NCBI RefSeq assembly: GCF_025165795.1
Contig: NZ_JAJAGO010000001.1
Location: forward strand, 674,187 to 738,186
Direction: 5' to 3'
DNA from: Streptomyces gossypii
GTDB lineage: Bacteria > Actinomycetota > Actinomycetes > Streptomycetales > Streptomycetaceae
Length of the DNA stretch: 64,000 bases
In this document: one piece after another, positions 1 to 7,981 of the stretch
Numbering within the stretch: the stretch's first letter is position 1
Layout of the letters: the number at the start of each line of letters is the position of its first letter
Notes under the pieces: model-generated
Told to the model about the DNA's origin: nothing
The model's input: the letters and a program-made list of their open reading frames with translations, nothing else
The model's database searches: none
Translations under genes and position numbers: made by a program

Positions 1-1266
1 GTTCTTGCAGGCGTGCGCCACACCGGTCAGCCGACCCTCTTCGAGACGGAGCTGCAGACCCAGCACGGGGCTGTTGATCCGCGCGTCGGCGGTCGGCAGC
101 TGCAACGGGACCTCGGCGCGCACCGCCCACGCCTCGGAGGCCGACGCCTCGCCGGTGACGCTCACGCCGTCCACCCGCAGCCCGATCCGACGGCCTGCCA
201 GCACCCACAGCTCGACCGGCACCTCCCGCTCGGGCGCGCTGATCCGGCCCTCCCAGACGGCACCCTCCGGCAGGTCCATCGGCCGGGCCGGATCGGGAAC
301 CCCCGGATCGGTCAGCGCGGACGTGTACCCGGGGACCAGCGCGCCCAGTACGTACCGCAGCACCATGTCGCGGGCCGCCTTGCTGGTGGAGTTGGACAGC
401 ACGGCCACCGAGAGCCCCAGCTCGGGCACCGCGACCACCATCGCCGCCACTCCTCCCCCGCCACCGCTGTGGCTGAGCACCACCGGAGTGCCCCCGTACG
501 ACACGCTCCAGCCCAGCCCGTATCCAACCCGCGCGTTCAGCGGCGGCGCGGCGCGCACGGCGGCGGCCGTCTCCGGCCTCAGCAGACGCTCATACGACTG
601 CGCGAAGAGGGCCAGCTCACCGGCGGGGGCCCAGCCGAGGGTGGCTCCGGGGTGGCCGCAGCCGTAATCCGGGTAGGCGCGCCCGTCGACGGTGTACCGG
701 ACCGCCGACGGCGCGGGGCCCGGATACGTACGCCCCAGGTGGCTGCCGTGCAGGCCCAGCGGCTCGAACACCCGCTCCCGGACGAAGGCGCCGAGCGGCT
801 GCCCGGTCACCGACTCCAGCAGTCCGCCCAGCACCCGGTAGCCGAGGTTGGCATAGGTGAAGCCGGTGCCCGGCTCGCGGTGGAGCACCGTGTAGCGGCC
901 CGGATCGACCATGGGCTCGCCCTCGCCGTACTCCCAGGCGTAGAACGCGCCGAGCCCGCCCCGGTGCTGGAGCAGCTGCCGCGCCGTCGGCGCGGCCCGG
1001 CGCCCGTACTCGCCCGGTACCGGGGCGTCCAGATCCAGCAGCCCTTCGTCGGCGGCGAGGCACACGGCGGTTGCCGTCACCGGCTTGGTGACGGAGCCCA
1101 GCAGGTACGCGGTCGCGGGCGTGGCCGCGCGCCCTTCCGCCAGTCCCGCGAGCCCGTACGCCTCCGCGAGCACGACCTCACCCCGCTGGGCCACGGCGAC
1201 CGAGACCGACGGACACCCGTGCTCCGCCAGCGCCTCGGCACAGATCTCATCCAACCGCTCCAGCAC
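1..1266 (-). CDS. Serine hydrolase, class C beta-lactamase/esterase family, 3' end outside window
   Basis: Hand translation gives 422 uninterrupted codons running off the left edge. The family acylates a serine: the SxxK motif reads S-V-T-K (Ser58, Lys61), the YxN motif follows in FTYANLGY, and a HSGGGGG segment replaces the KTG box. This fits the beta-lactamase-related esterase/D-aminopeptidase branch rather than a true resistance enzyme. No signal peptide is visible, so it is probably cytoplasmic. The start is a GTG preceded by GGGAGGGG about 6 bases upstream; the frame stays open further upstream without a better start. After the catalytic domain (to about residue 330) comes a beta-rich C-terminal region, as in many streptomycete members. 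The substrate cannot be inferred. Confidence 0.85.
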   Translation of the reverse strand, partial: MLERLDEICAEALAEHGCPSVSVAVAQRGEVVLAEAYGLAGLAEGRAATPATAYLLGSVTKPVTATAVCLAADEGLLDLDAPVPGEYGRRAAPTARQLLQHRGGLGAFYAWEYGEGEPMVDPGRYTVLHREPGTGFTYANLGYRVLGGLLESVTGQPLGAFVRERVFEPLGLHGSHLGRTYPGPAPSAVRYTVDGRAYPDYGCGHPGATLGWAPAGELALFAQSYERLLRPETAAAVRAAPPLNARVGYGLGWSVSYGGTPVVLSHSGGGGGVAAMVVAVPELGLSVAVLSNSTSKAARDMVLRYVLGALVPGYTSALTDPGVPDPARPMDLPEGAVWEGRISAPEREVPVELWVLAGRRIGLRVDGVSVTGEASASEAWAVRAEVPLQLPTADARINSPVLGLQLRLEEGRLTGVAHACKN

Positions 1267-1384
1267 GCCCGGCCCCTCCCACCCCAGTTCCCGGTCCTCC
1301 TTGAGGACCTCCCCCCAGTGTCCCCGCCGCCCCGAGGCGGGGAACGCGCGGGCGGCGGTGGGTCAGCATCGGGTCGGCGGCAGG

Positions 1385-2116
1385 TCAGCCCACCCGGCGG
1401 CGGTGGTCGGCCAGACAGGCGCGCAGCGTCGCGGCGTGGACGGCGCGGGCCAGACGGGAGCCCCAGCGGGAACGGGGACCGGCGAAGGGTTCCTCCGGGT
1501 GCCCGTCCACGATGAGCGGCGCGGCGGCGCACACCGCGTCGGTCGGGGTGCCCGAGGCGTCGTAACCCGCGTCCCGCAGCGCCTGGACCTTGGCTTCCGT
1601 CGCCGTCGTGACGGCGTTGACGAGGGCGCCCGTACTCAGCGGCACGGGCAGCGCGACGACGATGTTGACCGTCCCCGCACGGGGCGGGCCGGGACGTGCG
1701 GCAGGCACGGGCACAGGGGCCGCGGCCCACCCGTGCACCCCCACCCCGGCGGTGACCAGGGCCTCCGCGCCCTCGTCCGCAGCCCAGCACCGGTCCGTCA
1801 CCTCCGCCGCGGTCATCAGTCCCACCCCCGGCCCCTCGGCGCCCGCCTCGGCGGCCAGGGCCGCCAGGTGCGCGGCCGGATCCGGCCTGCGGTAGCCCGG
1901 GGTGACCTGCGCGTTGAGCACCCAGTGCCGCTCACCCCAGCCGCCGCCCAGCACGGCGCTGGAGAGCATCCGCCAGCCGGGCCCCGGCGCCCACAGCAGC
2001 AGGGGCAGGCGGAGTCCGTCCTCACTGCGCTCCAGGAGCACGGTCTCGGACAAGGGGGCGGAGGTACGGCTGGTGAGGGTCACGCCGCACTGTAACGGAC
2101 TGCAAACGATCTTCAT
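1385..2116 (-). CDS. cbiZ: Adenosylcobinamide amidohydrolase (CbiZ)
   Basis: 243 residues. CbiZ cleaves the amide bond of adenosylcobinamide to give adenosylcobyric acid, so that incomplete corrinoids can re-enter cobalamin synthesis. The family signature is clear: GTVNIVVALPVPLS, then GALVNAVTTATEAK, then SGTPTDAVCAAAP near the C-terminus. The ATG start (MKIVCSPL) has no good ribosome-binding site; an in-frame extension upstream would be arginine-rich and unlike the family. No other cobalamin gene is in the window, so this is a stand-alone salvage gene. It lies 49 bases from the end of the MFS gene transcribed in the same direction, and the two may be co-transcribed. The first bases of the gene resemble one arm of the inverted repeats at 48976 and 55049. 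Confidence 0.85.
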   Translation of the reverse strand: MKIVCSPLQCGVTLTSRTSAPLSETVLLERSEDGLRLPLLLWAPGPGWRMLSSAVLGGGWGERHWVLNAQVTPGYRRPDPAAHLAALAAEAGAEGPGVGLMTAAEVTDRCWAADEGAEALVTAGVGVHGWAAAPVPVPAARPGPPRAGTVNIVVALPVPLSTGALVNAVTTATEAKVQALRDAGYDASGTPTDAVCAAAPLIVDGHPEEPFAGPRSRWGSRLARAVHAATLRACLADHRRRVG

Positions 2117-2165
2117 CGGCCGACGGAAACGACGCCTTGGCCCTGTCCAGGCCCCCGGATCGTGG

Positions 2166-3347
2166 TCACGGCGTCGACCGACGAAGGCCGCCCGCCCCGT
2201 ACAGCGCCCCCGCCGCACACAGCAGCGCCGGGGCCGCCGCCACCGCGAAGCAGGCGGCCAGCGGAAGCCGCCCCACCAGCAGGCCGACCGCGGCCGTGCC
2301 TCCGGAGACCCCGGCGTTGAGGGCGGTGTTGACCCACGCACCGGCCTGGGTGCGGCTTTCCGGGGCGGCGGCCTGGTCCGCGAGCAGATAGGCCGAGGTC
2401 AGCGCCGGGGCGACGAACAGCCCGGCGACTCCGACCACCGCGGTGAACACCAGCAGCCCGGGGGCGAGCCCGGCCGCGGCCAGGATCAGTGCCAGGGCGG
2501 CGGTGAGCACGGGCAGCCGCAGCCGCTCCGGGGCGCGCCAGGAGACGGCACCGTACGCGAGACCGCCGGCGGCGCTGCCCGCTGAGAGTGCGGCCAGCAC
2601 CCAGGCGACCGCCGCCGCCTGGTGGCGCTGCTCGGCGAAAGCCACCGCGAGCAGCTCCAGTGCGCCCAGGCACAGGCCCACTCCCGCCGAGGCGAGGACG
2701 GCACGGCGCAGATCCGGTGTCACCCGCAGCCGCTTGCGCTCCCGCCGCTTCCGCTCGGCCTGCCCCTCCTGCCCCTCCTGCCCCTCCTGACCGCCGTGCC
2801 CGTCCGGTACGGGCCGGGCCACCGCGCGCGCACGCCCCGGCATGGCGCGGACGGCCGGGGAGGAGACCAGCGCGAGGCAGCCGGTCAGCACGAGTGCGGC
2901 GCTGACGGCCACCCCGGCCGCCGGTGCGGCGAATCTCATCAGCAGCCCGACCAGCAACGGCCCGCTGACGAGGAGCAGTTCCTCGGCCACGGAGTCGAGG
3001 CTGTACGCCCGTTGCAGCAGCCGCCGGTCGGGCAGCAGCCTGCTCCAGAGCGTCCGCATCACGGGGCCGAGCGGCGGCGTGCAGGCACCGGCGGCCATGG
3101 CGAGGACCGCCAGCGTGAGCTGGGAGGCACCTGGCCGCCAGGTGGCGTGGGCGAGTGCGGCCAGCAGCAGCGCGTACGCCCCCGTCATCGGGGGCAGTGC
3201 GCGGCGCGGGCCGTGACGGTCGATCAGCGCGGCGCGGGCGGGCGAGAGAAAGACGCTGGTCAGCCCGAACAGCGCCAGGACGGAGCCTGCCACGGCGTAG
3301 GAGCCGCTGGTTTCCTTGACGGCGAGCATGAGGGACAGCGAGACCAT
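2166..3347 (-). CDS. MFS transporter, N-terminus probably shortened
   Basis: 393 residues with alternating hydrophobic segments of a major facilitator protein. The loop-2 motif region reads ALIDRHGPRRAL, and a central charged loop holds repeated GQEG units and a run of Lys/Arg. The substrate is unknown. The first ATG begins inside what looks like helix 1 (MVSLSLMLAV). In frame just upstream the codons give ALLGRLSYG, the usual lead into helix 1, but a TGA stop comes 12 codons before the ATG with no ATG or GTG between. The gene is therefore either translated from a CTG or a truncated helix, or damaged by a small frameshift near 3375. A divergent methyltransferase begins about 100 bases away, leaving little room for a longer N-terminus. 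Confidence 0.75.
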   Translation of the reverse strand: MVSLSLMLAVKETSGSYAVAGSVLALFGLTSVFLSPARAALIDRHGPRRALPPMTGAYALLLAALAHATWRPGASQLTLAVLAMAAGACTPPLGPVMRTLWSRLLPDRRLLQRAYSLDSVAEELLLVSGPLLVGLLMRFAAPAAGVAVSAALVLTGCLALVSSPAVRAMPGRARAVARPVPDGHGGQEGQEGQEGQAERKRRERKRLRVTPDLRRAVLASAGVGLCLGALELLAVAFAEQRHQAAAVAWVLAALSAGSAAGGLAYGAVSWRAPERLRLPVLTAALALILAAAGLAPGLLVFTAVVGVAGLFVAPALTSAYLLADQAAAPESRTQAGAWVNTALNAGVSGGTAAVGLLVGRLPLAACFAVAAAPALLCAAGALYGAGGLRRSTP

Positions 3348-3445
3348 CCCATACGACAGCCTGCCCAGGAGTGCGGTTCCTCAGCGTGCGGTTCACCGGG
3401 AAAAGGGAGGTGCGTGCAGCCTTCCGGCGGTGCCAAGCTGCGCCG

Positions 3446-4177
3446 ATGAACCGTGAACAGATGTCCAGGATCGCTCATGCACGTCATCCGATCAAGTCTC
3501 CCCTCGACGACGATTCGGTACGCGAACTGCTCGCGCAGGGGATCTCCCAGCCGGACGCGCGGGTGCTCGATCTCGGCTGCGGAGGCGGAGAGTGGCTCCT
3601 ACGCGCCCTGGCCGCCAGTCCCCGCCTGCGCGCCGAGGGCGTCGACATCTCCGAAGACGCGATGGCACAGGCCCGTGAGGCGGCGGGCAGCCTCGGTCTC
3701 CAGGAACGCCTGGTCCTCCACCACCAGGCGGCCGCCGACTTCACCTCCGCGCACCCGTTCGACCTGGTGCTCAGCGTCGGGGCCGCCCACGCCTTCGGCG
3801 GCCTGCTCCCCACTCTCGCGGCAGCACGCAGGCACCTGGCTCCCGGCGGACGCGTGCTGGTCGGTGACGGCTTCTGGGAGGAAGAGCCTTCCCAGGAAGC
3901 CGTGGAGATGCTCGGCGACTTCGCCGACCTGGCGACCACTTTGGATCGCGTGACCGCTGACGGGTGGACGCCCGTCCACGGCCACGTCAGCACCCGCCGG
4001 GAGCGGGATGACTACGAGTGGGCGTGCTGGGGGTCGCTGGCCTCGTGGGCTCTGGACCATCCGGATGATCCGGACAGCTCCGAAGTCCTCGCGACAGCCG
4101 CCACCCGCCGCTCCGAATGGCTGCGTTCCTACCGTGAAAGCTTTGGCTTCGTCTGCCTGGTCCTGCGCCAGACCTGA
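3446..4177 (+). CDS. Class I SAM-dependent methyltransferase
   Basis: 243 residues. Motif I is VLDLGCGGGEW at about residue 46, with the acidic end of strand 2 in GVDISEDAM and a post-motif region LVLSVGAAHAFGG, all of a Rossmann methyltransferase. The C-terminal part (YEWACWGSLASWAL) resembles streptomycete proteins annotated only as methyltransferase or SAM-binding. No substrate can be named. The ATG opens MNREQMSRIAHARHP; a second ATG lies five codons on, and neither has a strong ribosome-binding site. The gene is divergent from the MFS gene and convergent with the lipoprotein gene 28 bases downstream. Confidence 0.85.
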   Translation: MNREQMSRIAHARHPIKSPLDDDSVRELLAQGISQPDARVLDLGCGGGEWLLRALAASPRLRAEGVDISEDAMAQAREAAGSLGLQERLVLHHQAAADFTSAHPFDLVLSVGAAHAFGGLLPTLAAARRHLAPGGRVLVGDGFWEEEPSQEAVEMLGDFADLATTLDRVTADGWTPVHGHVSTRRERDDYEWACWGSLASWALDHPDDPDSSEVLATAATRRSEWLRSYRESFGFVCLVLRQT

Positions 4178-4205
4178 GCCTTCACGGCAGGAGTGGGCGT
4201 CGGCC

Positions 4206-4817
4206 TTACGACGAAGGCGACTTGCGGGCCGACGTCACCTGGCAGGAGTAGGTGAGCCGTTCATTGGTGCTGTGGGAGGTGTGCATGCTGACGGTCCGGT
4301 CGCCTCCCGCGCTGACCGTCACCGTATTGGGGCGGGAGGCGATGGTCTTGCTCGCTACCGTGGAGTTGGCGTATTTACCGACCTTGAACTCCACCGTGAA
4401 GGAGTAGCGGAAGGCGTAGTCGCTGGAGGAGTTCTGGATGTCGACGTCGTAACTCATCTTGCTGCTGGCGCGGTCGTAGCGGCAGTTCTGGCCGATGACC
4501 TCGCCCGTCGCGTTCTGGTTGTACGTCGGCTGCGCCGTCGGGCCGCTCCCGCCGCTGCTGCTCCCGGAGGTGCCGCTCGAAGTCCCGCCCGACGTACCGG
4601 ACGAACTACCGCCGGACGAAGTACCGCCGGACGCCTCGGGGATGTCGGGCATGCCGGTGGGCATGTTCGAGAGTGAGGGGTTCGGCATGGTCGGCGGCGC
4701 GGGCGCCTCCCCGAATCCGCCGAAGGCCTTGTCCTGCGGATCGTCGGCACAACCGGAGAGCGTGGCGACGACGGTGAGAGCGAGCGTGGCGGCGCCGACG
4801 GCGCGACGAATGTGCAT
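4206..4817 (-). CDS. Secreted lipoprotein with Gly/Ser-rich linker
   Basis: 203 residues. A type II signal peptide ends in the lipobox LSGC (Cys23), so the mature protein should be a diacylglyceryl lipoprotein on the outer face of the membrane. A Pro-rich stretch and a Gly/Ser/Thr-rich linker (about residues 62-93, built of SSGGTSSG-like units) precede a C-terminal beta-rich domain of about 105 residues with two cysteines (NCRYD and YSCQV) that could form a disulfide. The domain looks like a small ligand-binding or structural fold; I do not recognise a named family. The start ATG follows GGGGGATC, the same ribosome-binding sequence used by the divergent membrane-protein gene. Confidence 0.85.
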   Translation of the reverse strand: MHIRRAVGAATLALTVVATLSGCADDPQDKAFGGFGEAPAPPTMPNPSLSNMPTGMPDIPEASGGTSSGGSSSGTSGGTSSGTSGSSSGGSGPTAQPTYNQNATGEVIGQNCRYDRASSKMSYDVDIQNSSSDYAFRYSFTVEFKVGKYANSTVASKTIASRPNTVTVSAGGDRTVSMHTSHSTNERLTYSCQVTSARKSPSS

Positions 4818-4946
4818 TGTTGATCCCCCGAGATACCGATCTTGCGATGTTCCGACAAGTTTAGGGCCAGAGCTATAGGCAGATTAGTCGGATCACTGCC
4901 GGGGAAACCACTGCCTCCCCTGTCCCGTCTTCCGCCTGTAGCACGT

Positions 4947-5004
4947 CCGTTGCGCTCCTGTACCGCAATCGTGCGACGCCCCGGACCGTTGCGAACCGTT
5001 GCGA
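4947..5004. promoter_or_regulatory. Three direct copies of CCGTTGCG in a divergent promoter region
   Basis: CCGTTGCG occurs at 4947-4954, 4986-4993 and 4996-5003. The last two lie inside a perfect 10-base tandem duplication (ACCGTTGCGA twice, 4985-5004). They sit in the 278-base region between the divergent lipoprotein and membrane-protein genes. Directly repeated octamers in such a place suggest a regulator site, but I cannot assign a regulator. Confidence 0.4.
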
Positions 5005-5095
5005 TCTCGGGCTCCAACGCGGACGACTCCCTTGGTACTTTGGCCGCTCACCGCACACTCGTGCTCAACGCACACGCTTCAACATCGGGGGATCC

Positions 5096-5719
5096 ATGAG
5101 CCAGCCCTGGCAACCGCAGCCACAGCCACAGCAGTACGCCCCGTACGGTCAGCCCGGGCAGCCGCCCGTACAGCCGCAGCAGCCGGGATACGGATACCCG
5201 CCCCAGCAGCCGATGCAGCCCATGCAGCCCGGCTATCCCTACCCGGGCTTCCCGCCGCCGCCTCCCGGAGGGGGCGCGAAACCGGCCAAGGCGTTCTTCC
5301 TCGGGCTGCTCATCTCCGTGGTCTTCACACTGGCCTACATGGGCATGCTGCTCGCCAGCTACGAGGATCTCTCGAGGGTGGGCCTCCAGGTCAGCTACAT
5401 AATCCTCGCGCTGGCACTCGCGGCGTGCGTGGGCGCGGTGGCGGGCAGCGCGGGCGGCCGCAGCGTCGGCGCGCACATCTGCGCGGCCATCCTTGCCGCA
5501 CTGGGCGTGTTCTTCAGCGTGACGAACGGCTATGTGGCCGTCCTGCTCGATGCCGGCGGCACCGACATCCTCGAATCCATGCTGGAGAACGAGCCCATGC
5601 TCCCGGCCGAGTTCTGGTGGAAGCGGCTCAAGGGCGGCATCGCCCTCCTCGGCATCGCCCTGGCAGGCGGCGGCGCCTTCACCATGGCCCACCTCGTCGG
5701 CAAGAAGCGGTCCCACTAG
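5096..5719 (+). CDS. Pro/Gln/Tyr-rich membrane protein, four predicted helices
   Basis: 207 residues. The first 60 are low complexity (PQPQPQQY, PQQPGYGYP, PPPPPGGG), probably a cytoplasmic tail. Four hydrophobic segments follow: FFLGLLISVVFTLAYMGML, then IILALALAACVGAVAG, then HICAAILAALGVFFSV, then GIALLGIALAGGGAF. The protein ends in a short Lys/Arg tail. No catalytic motif is seen and I do not recognise a function; streptomycetes carry many proteins of this architecture. The ATG follows GGGGGATCC. It is divergent from the lipoprotein gene, which uses the same ribosome-binding sequence, so the two may be co-regulated. Confidence 0.8.
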   Translation: MSQPWQPQPQPQQYAPYGQPGQPPVQPQQPGYGYPPQQPMQPMQPGYPYPGFPPPPPGGGAKPAKAFFLGLLISVVFTLAYMGMLLASYEDLSRVGLQVSYIILALALAACVGAVAGSAGGRSVGAHICAAILAALGVFFSVTNGYVAVLLDAGGTDILESMLENEPMLPAEFWWKRLKGGIALLGIALAGGGAFTMAHLVGKKRSH

Positions 5720-5752
5720 GGCCCTTCGGCTGCCCACGCCACGCCGTTCAAT

Positions 5753-5778
5753 CGTGTGCGCTGCGCGCAGCGCACACG
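5753..5778. promoter_or_regulatory. Perfect 26-base palindrome upstream of a methyltransferase gene
   Basis: The two halves (each CGTGTGCGCTGCG read inward) are exact reverse complements with no loop. The site ends 12 bases before the ATG of the next gene and starts 33 bases after the stop of the previous one. The lack of a loop argues for a dimeric regulator site more than an RNA hairpin, though it could also act as an attenuator or terminator. Confidence 0.55.
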
Positions 5779-5790
5779 TACGGTCCAGGT

Positions 5791-6462
5791 ATGAGCGAGC
5801 GTCCCGTGCCGCACGGATTCTGGGAAGGCGCCGGGGCCGGCAAGGAGTTCACCCACCGGCTCGATCCCGAGCTGCTGACGGCCTGCCTGCCCCGCGACGC
5901 CCGCGTCCTGGACTACGGCTGCGGCTACGGGCGGCTGACCGCTCAGCTGGTGGACCTGGGGTATCAGGACGTGCGCGGTGTGGACCCCTCACGCGCGATG
6001 ATCCGGCGGGGCCACCGCGAGCACCCGGAACTGGACCTGGTGCATCTGTCCGTCCTCCCACTGCCCTCGGTCGACGCCTCCTATGACGCGGCGCTGCTGT
6101 TCGTCGTCCTCAACTGCGTGCCTGAGGACGCCGGGCAGCGGGCGATCCTGCGGGAGGTGGCGCGGCTGGTGCGGCCGGGCGGGGTGCTGTACGTCAGCGA
6201 CGTCCCGGTGCAGAGCGACGCCCGCCACCTCCAGCGGTACGAGGCCGGGGCGCCCGGCCACTCCGCGTACGGCGTCTTCACCACGGACGAGGGCGGACTC
6301 TTCCGGCACCACCACCCCCAGCACCTGCGCACTCTGCTGCACGAGCACGGTTTCCGCATCGAGCAGGAACGGCCCGGAACCGCCGCCTCGCTCCAAGGCC
6401 ACACCACCGGGAACCTCCAGGTGATCGCCCGCCGCGTCCAGACCGTGCCGGAGACCGCCTAG
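5791..6462 (+). CDS. Class I SAM-dependent methyltransferase
   Basis: 223 residues. Motif I is VLDYGCGYGRL, followed by the acidic residue in GVDPSRAMI; ALLFVVLNCVPED is motif II and LVRPGGVLYVSDVP motif III. The fold is the ubiquinone/menaquinone-type methyltransferase. The C-terminal part is histidine-rich (FRHHHPQHL) and may help bind substrate or metal. The substrate is unknown. The ATG start has only GGTCCAGGT upstream. The 26-base palindrome lies immediately before the start, so the gene is likely regulated on its own. Confidence 0.85.
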   Translation: MSERPVPHGFWEGAGAGKEFTHRLDPELLTACLPRDARVLDYGCGYGRLTAQLVDLGYQDVRGVDPSRAMIRRGHREHPELDLVHLSVLPLPSVDASYDAALLFVVLNCVPEDAGQRAILREVARLVRPGGVLYVSDVPVQSDARHLQRYEAGAPGHSAYGVFTTDEGGLFRHHHPQHLRTLLHEHGFRIEQERPGTAASLQGHTTGNLQVIARRVQTVPETA

Positions 6463-6664
6463 TGCCTGTGGCCGGGAAGGTTCACCGGCTCGCGGCGTCC
6501 GGTGCCGCGGATCGCAAGGCGGAGGCTGATCCTCCTACCAGCGGCACCACACCCCTGGAGGACCCGTACTCCCGCCTGGCGCAGAGGCGGGCGCGGTGGC
6601 TCCCCCCGCGTGGCGTCACTTTGTGAACGCAGGAAGTCCCGCTGCGGTGACGCGGTATCAAGCA

Positions 6665-6719
6665 TTGACACGTTCTCGTCAACGGCGCAACACTGAAGTC
6701 GCCTTGGAGAGCGCTCTCC
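6665..6719 (+). promoter_or_regulatory. Promoter with LacI-type operator for the DUF1996 gene
   Basis: A perfect -35 (TTGACA, 6665-6670) is followed after 18 bases by AACACT (6689-6694) as a weak -10. Just downstream lies the perfect palindrome GGAGAGCGCTCTCC (6706-6719), placed to overlap the transcription start region as a repressor site would. The same palindrome precedes the lacI-type gene at 9818 and, as a 12-base core, the GH16 gene at 46772. The 310 bases between 6463 and 6772 hold nothing else I can identify. Confidence 0.75.
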
Positions 6720-6772
6720 GAGTAGCCGGGAGAGGCACGCCCTCGCGTCCGCAGAACGGCATGGAGGTCCAC

Positions 6773-7855
6773 ATGCTCCGAAGAACGAAAACTCTGTCCG
6801 GGCTCCTGATAGCCGCCGCACTCGCCCTTGTCGCGTTCACTCTCCAGTCCATCAGCGCGGCCGCCACGCCGGGCGCCGGGAGCCCGGACGGAGGCGGGCA
6901 CGCCAATCACGGGGCGAAGGTCTCCGCCTCGGGCGACGACCCGGACGGCGACGGGTACATCCCGGCGGACCCGCCGGTGACCGGTGTGGAGCCGTCCACC
7001 AAGGAGCCGCCGCACCGGTACTTCCACGAGTTCCAGGCCAACTGCTCGGTCTCGCACACCGGGCCGGACGACCCCATCGTCTACCCGGGCCAGCCCGGCG
7101 CCTCCCACCACCACACCTTCATGGGGAACACGACGACCGACGCTTTCAGCACCACTGACTCGCTCGGTGCGGGCGGCACCACCTGCAAGGCACCCGGCGA
7201 CAAGTCCGCGTACTGGATGCCGACGATGTTCAACGGGGACGAGGAGATCCGTCCGGTCGGCCCGCAGACCATCTACTACAAGTCGGGTGTCACCGACTAC
7301 ACGAGCGTCCGGCCCTTCCCCAAGGGACTGCGGTACGTGGTCGGCAGCCCCATGCAGTCCGCCGACGAATTCCGCAACCACCCCGGCTGGGTGGAAGGCT
7401 GGGAGTGCGGGGAGAGCTACTTCAACGCCGACTTCCCGGAGAGCTGCCCGACCGCTCGGGACGTCCAGGTCAACGTCCGCTTCCAGTCGCCCAGTTGCTG
7501 GGACGGCGAGCACCTGGACACACCGGGGCACCGGAGCCACATGGCGTATCCCGTCGCAGGGGGCGCGAACCAGAACACCTGCCCGGCCTCCCACCCGGTG
7601 GCCGTGCCGATGATCGAGTTCAAGATGGCCTTCCCCGTCAACGGTGACCTCTCGGAGCTGAGGCTCGCCAGCGGCACCGGACACTCGTTCCACTACGACT
7701 TCTTCAACGCCTGGGACGAGCCGACCCTGAACGCCATGGTCGACCACTGCATCGTGGGCGGCCTGCAGTGCGACGCGCGGGGCTACGACCAGACACACCC
7801 CGAGCGGGGCGCGGCCCTGGACGAGGACTACGAACTGCCCACGGCAGCCCCATAG
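6773..7855 (+). CDS. Secreted DUF1996-family protein
   Basis: 360 residues. The ATG is chosen because GGAGG lies six bases upstream; translation further upstream would add an unlikely leader. A signal peptide (Arg/Lys, then LLIAAALALVAFTL) ends about residue 35. The rest is the DUF1996 domain, known from fungi and actinobacteria: conserved ANCSVSHTGPDDPIV, PGQPGASHHHTFMGN with a histidine triplet, SAYWMPTMF, and paired cysteines. The histidine-rich core suggests a metal site; the biochemical function is not established. Its promoter carries the GAGAGCGCTCTC operator and it precedes a secreted glycosidase, so a role in polysaccharide (perhaps fungal wall) attack is a reasonable inference. Confidence 0.85.
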   Translation: MLRRTKTLSGLLIAAALALVAFTLQSISAAATPGAGSPDGGGHANHGAKVSASGDDPDGDGYIPADPPVTGVEPSTKEPPHRYFHEFQANCSVSHTGPDDPIVYPGQPGASHHHTFMGNTTTDAFSTTDSLGAGGTTCKAPGDKSAYWMPTMFNGDEEIRPVGPQTIYYKSGVTDYTSVRPFPKGLRYVVGSPMQSADEFRNHPGWVEGWECGESYFNADFPESCPTARDVQVNVRFQSPSCWDGEHLDTPGHRSHMAYPVAGGANQNTCPASHPVAVPMIEFKMAFPVNGDLSELRLASGTGHSFHYDFFNAWDEPTLNAMVDHCIVGGLQCDARGYDQTHPERGAALDEDYELPTAAP

Positions 7856-7925
7856 TCCCCGCCCCTGCCCAGCGCTCCCCCGGCGCTCCCACCGCACCGT
7901 CAACTTCCCCGGATCGCACATCCCT

Positions 7926-7937
7926 CAGAGCGCTCAC
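7926..7937 (+). promoter_or_regulatory. Degenerate copy of the LacI operator before the GH-A glycosidase gene
   Basis: CAGAGCGCTCAC matches the 12-base core GAGAGCGCTCTC at 10 positions and keeps the central GAGCGCTC palindrome. It lies 44 bases upstream of the GTG at 7982, in the 126-base gap after the DUF1996 gene. It could be a weaker operator for an internal promoter. Confidence 0.45.
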
Positions 7938-7981
7938 CCGTTCTCCGGGCGCATCTCCCACCCCCCAACGCAGGAGGTCCC

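Noticed and set aside
1..1266. True beta-lactamase resistance gene
   Set aside because: No signal peptide and no KTG triad; the HSGGGGG variant fits the esterase/peptidase branch.
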